Source: Gammaproteobacteria bacterium (GTDB lineage Bacteria > Pseudomonadota > Gammaproteobacteria > Steroidobacterales > Steroidobacteraceae). Taken from it: DNA of 11,932 nt. This document shows positions 10,170 to 11,932 of the stretch, piece by piece. The notes under the pieces are model-generated. The model was not told the DNA's origin. It worked only from the letters and a program-made list of their open reading frames with translations, and made no database searches. Made by a program: the position numbers and the translations under genes. Position 1 is the first letter of the stretch, and every line of letters begins with the position of its first letter. The DNA lies in the NCBI GenBank assembly GCA_020846815.1, contig JADLDF010000015.1, forward strand, positions 1 to 11,932. Reading direction: 5' to 3'.

Positions 10170-10301
10170 CCGCCCAACGGTATCGGGATTCCCCGACCAA
10201 CGCAAAAACGCGGACTCCGCCCGTCCGCACGTCGCGCTGCCGCGTCCACACACCACGACGGCCGCGCCGCCGGCGCCGGTCGCGTGGCATCGGCCACGGG
10301 C

Positions 10302-10307
10302 TAGAAT
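10302..10307 (+). promoter_or_regulatory. probable -10 box for the deformylase gene
   Basis: TAGAAT, one base from the sigma-70 consensus, sits 22 bases before the ATG at 10330. A transcript would start near 10314, leaving a very short leader that contains the GGGGGA ribosome site. No convincing -35 hexamer is visible upstream. Confidence 0.4.
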
Positions 10308-10329
10308 GGGCCGCGCCGGGGGAGAGACG

Positions 10330-10881
10330 ATGGCGATCCGCGACGTGCTGCGAATGGGCGACCCGAGACTGTTGCAACCGGCCGCGCCGGTCGCGGACCT
10401 GGCCGACCCCGGCCTGCTCGGCTTGCTCGACGACATGCGCGACACCATGCGCTCGCTCGACGGCGCCGGGCTCGCCGCGCCGCAGATCGGCGTGCCGCTG
10501 CAGGTCGTGATCTTCGGCCTCGAGCACAATCCGCGCTACCCGGAGGCCGCGCCGGTGCCCGACACGGTGCTGATCAACCCCGTGATCACGCCGCTCGGCG
10601 ACGAAGTCGAGGAAGGCTGGGAAGGCTGCCTCTCGGTGCCGGGCATGCGGGGGCTCGTGCCACGCTGGCGCCGGATCCGCTACCAGGGCGTCGACGAGCA
10701 CGGCGCCACGGTAGATCGCGAGGTCGAAGGCTTCCACGCGCGGGTCGTGCAGCACGAGGTCGACCACCTGCTCGGCGTGCTCTACCCGATGCGCATCCGC
10801 GATCTGCGCCACTTCGGGTTCATGGACGCGTTCGAGGCCGGACGCTTCCCGGGCACAGGCCCCTCCACCTCACAGAGCTGA
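10330..10881 (+). CDS. def: peptide deformylase
   Basis: Cytosolic metallohydrolase of 183 residues that removes the formyl group from the initiator methionine of nascent proteins. All three family motifs are intact: [10 protein letters not shown] (45-54), EGCLS (98-102) and HEVDH (142-146). The metal ligands would be Cys100, His142 and His146, and the catalytic acid Glu143. The start has a strong purine-rich site, GGGGGAGAG (10319-10327), just before the ATG. The tail after about residue 165 is non-conserved. Unlike the common def-fmt pair, no methionyl-tRNA formyltransferase gene follows. This suggests it may be a second, solitary deformylase in this genome, which is inference. It is followed, after 118 bases, by cysB on the same strand. 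Confidence 0.95.
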   Translation: MAIRDVLRMGDPRLLQPAAPVADLADPGLLGLLDDMRDTMRSLDGAGLAAPQIGVPLQVVIFGLEHNPRYPEAAPVPDTVLINPVITPLGDEVEEGWEGCLSVPGMRGLVPRWRRIRYQGVDEHGATVDREVEGFHARVVQHEVDHLLGVLYPMRIRDLRHFGFMDAFEAGRFPGTGPSTSQS

Positions 10882-10999
10882 GGCCGCGGGCCAGAACCGC
10901 GCGTTATCCGGCCATGCCGAATCGGCCTGAGCCGGTCGGCGCGCCACGCTTAGAGTGCTGGCGGCCGCGGTCATTCCCCGACGCCGCGTCGCCGGCGCG

Positions 11000-11932
11000 A
11001 TGAAACTGCACCAGCTCCGCTACCTCGTCTCGGTCGCCGACAACGACCTGAACATCACCGCCGCGGCCAAGGCGCTGCACACCTCGCAGCCCGGCGTCAG
11101 CAAGCAGCTCAAGATGCTCGAGGACGAGCTCGGCTTCCGGATTTTCGTGCGCGAGGGCCGCGCGCTGGTGCGCGTGACGCCGCCGGGCGAGAAGGTGATC
11201 TCGCGCGCGCGCCACATCGTACGCGAGATCGGCAACATCCGCGGCCTCGCGGCCGAGCTGCGCAAGGACCAGGAAGGCTCGCTGTCGATCGCGACCACGC
11301 ACACCCAGGCACGCTACGTGCTGCCGGCGGTGCTGAAGCGCTTCCGCCAGCAGTTCCCCGGCGTGCGGCTGCACCTGCACCAGGGCACGTCGGAGCAGAT
11401 CGCCGAGATGGTCGACCGGGACCGCGTCGACTTCGTGATCGCGACCGGCAGGGCGAACACCTTCCCCGACCTCATCCGCCTGCCCTGCTACCGCTGGCGA
11501 CGCGTGATCGTCGTGCCGGCGGGACATCCGCTTGCGCTGGTGCAGGCGCCGAGCGTGGCGCAGCTCGCGGAGCACCCGATCATCACCTATTCCTTCAGCT
11601 TCACCGGTCCGTCGTCGCTGCTGGACGTGTTCGCCAAAGCCGGCGAGACGCCGAACGTCGCGCTGACCGCCTGGGACTCGGACGTGATCAAGGAGTACAT
11701 ACGCGCCGGGCTCGGCGTCGGCATCCTCGCCGACGTCGCGGTGGACCCCGAACAGGACGCGGACCTGCGGGTACGCAGCGCCGCGCACATCTTCGAGCCG
11801 CACACGACCTGGCTGGGCTTTCGCCGCGGCGCGCTGCTGCGCAGCTTCATGTACGAGTTCATGACCATGGTCGCGCCGCACCTGAGCCGGCGGCGCGTGC
11901 AGGCCGTCGAGGACAGCGAGCCGCAGGCCGCC
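11000..11932 (+). CDS. cysB: LysR-type regulator CysB (end cut by window edge)
   Basis: Cytosolic transcription factor that controls cysteine biosynthesis and sulfur assimilation in response to N-acetylserine/O-acetylserine and sulfate or thiosulfate. The window holds 311 uninterrupted codons; known CysB proteins are about 310-325 residues, so only the last few residues and the stop are missing. The N-terminal winged helix-turn-helix includes NITAAAKALHTSQPGVSKQLKMLE (18-41). The effector domain begins with SIATTHTQARYVLP (96-109), in which Thr100, Thr102 and Gln103 fall at the same numbers as the sulfate-binding residues of Klebsiella CysB. WDSDVIKEYIRAGLGVGIL and IFEPHTTWLGFRRGALLRSFMYEF near the end are also characteristic. 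The ATG at 11000 matches family starts; its ribosome site is weak. The upstream 118 bases contain a GCCGA-A-TCGGC dyad (10916-10926) of unknown role. No cys structural genes are in view. Confidence 0.92.
   Translation, partial: MKLHQLRYLVSVADNDLNITAAAKALHTSQPGVSKQLKMLEDELGFRIFVREGRALVRVTPPGEKVISRARHIVREIGNIRGLAAELRKDQEGSLSIATTHTQARYVLPAVLKRFRQQFPGVRLHLHQGTSEQIAEMVDRDRVDFVIATGRANTFPDLIRLPCYRWRRVIVVPAGHPLALVQAPSVAQLAEHPIITYSFSFTGPSSLLDVFAKAGETPNVALTAWDSDVIKEYIRAGLGVGILADVAVDPEQDADLRVRSAAHIFEPHTTWLGFRRGALLRSFMYEFMTMVAPHLSRRRVQAVEDSEPQAA

Noticed and set aside
8380..10812. 810-codon open frame on the minus strand spanning the transporter, the divergent promoter region and def
   Set aside because: It runs out of frame through the well-supported transporter and antisense to def. 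Its translation is Arg/Ala-rich low complexity, an effect of high GC.
10904..11881. 325-codon open frame antisense to cysB
   Set aside because: The plus-strand frame aligns with CysB from its first residue to the window edge, including the ligand-binding residues.

Overview
The window is GC-rich proteobacterial chromosome. The best lineage cue is the LysR regulator at the right end, which reads as the gammaproteobacterial type of CysB. Together with a cytochrome cd1 nitrite reductase and a haem-type TonB receptor, this suggests a denitrifying gammaproteobacterium; that placement is inference. Coding density is high, there are no RNA genes, insertion sequences or CRISPR arrays that I can see, and no gene-free stretch exceeds about 235 bases.

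Left part (1-2038): a quinone oxidoreductase (qorA-like, minus strand, cut by the window edge) diverges from an alpha/beta hydrolase. The hydrolase converges on a GlnK-type PII nitrogen-signalling protein on the minus strand. Upstream of the PII gene are a good sigma-54 -24/-12 match and, about 100 bases further up, an NtrC-like site. This is the arrangement expected of a nitrogen-regulated glnK, but no amtB adjoins it.

Centre (2039-7804): a CamA/rubredoxin-reductase-type FAD enzyme stands alone without a ferredoxin or P450. It is followed by the most notable gene of the window, a nitrite reductase NirS. A complete extra cytochrome c domain is inserted between its signal peptide and an otherwise full-length NirS, giving a predicted c-c-d1 protein. 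No haem d1 biosynthesis or nir accessory gene lies nearby. A perfect 6-3-6 palindrome sits about 31 bases upstream of its likely -10 box. Converging on nirS, with only 7 bases between stop codons, is a TonB-dependent receptor with the FRxP/NPDL signature of haem or haemoglobin receptors. Its leader contains an inverted repeat touching the start codon.

Right part (7805-11932): a possible 32-residue membrane peptide precedes a secreted NTF2-like protein with an Ala/Pro linker. That gene converges, across hairpins and short tandem repeats, on a major facilitator transporter that appears to carry two additional N-terminal membrane segments. The transporter diverges from a peptide deformylase, and the window closes in cysB, which lacks only its very end.

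The genes look like a set of independent short transcription units rather than one operon. Links between them (haem uptake next to a haem-rich enzyme; nitrogen signalling near nitrite reduction) are plausible by theme but not shown by the sequence.
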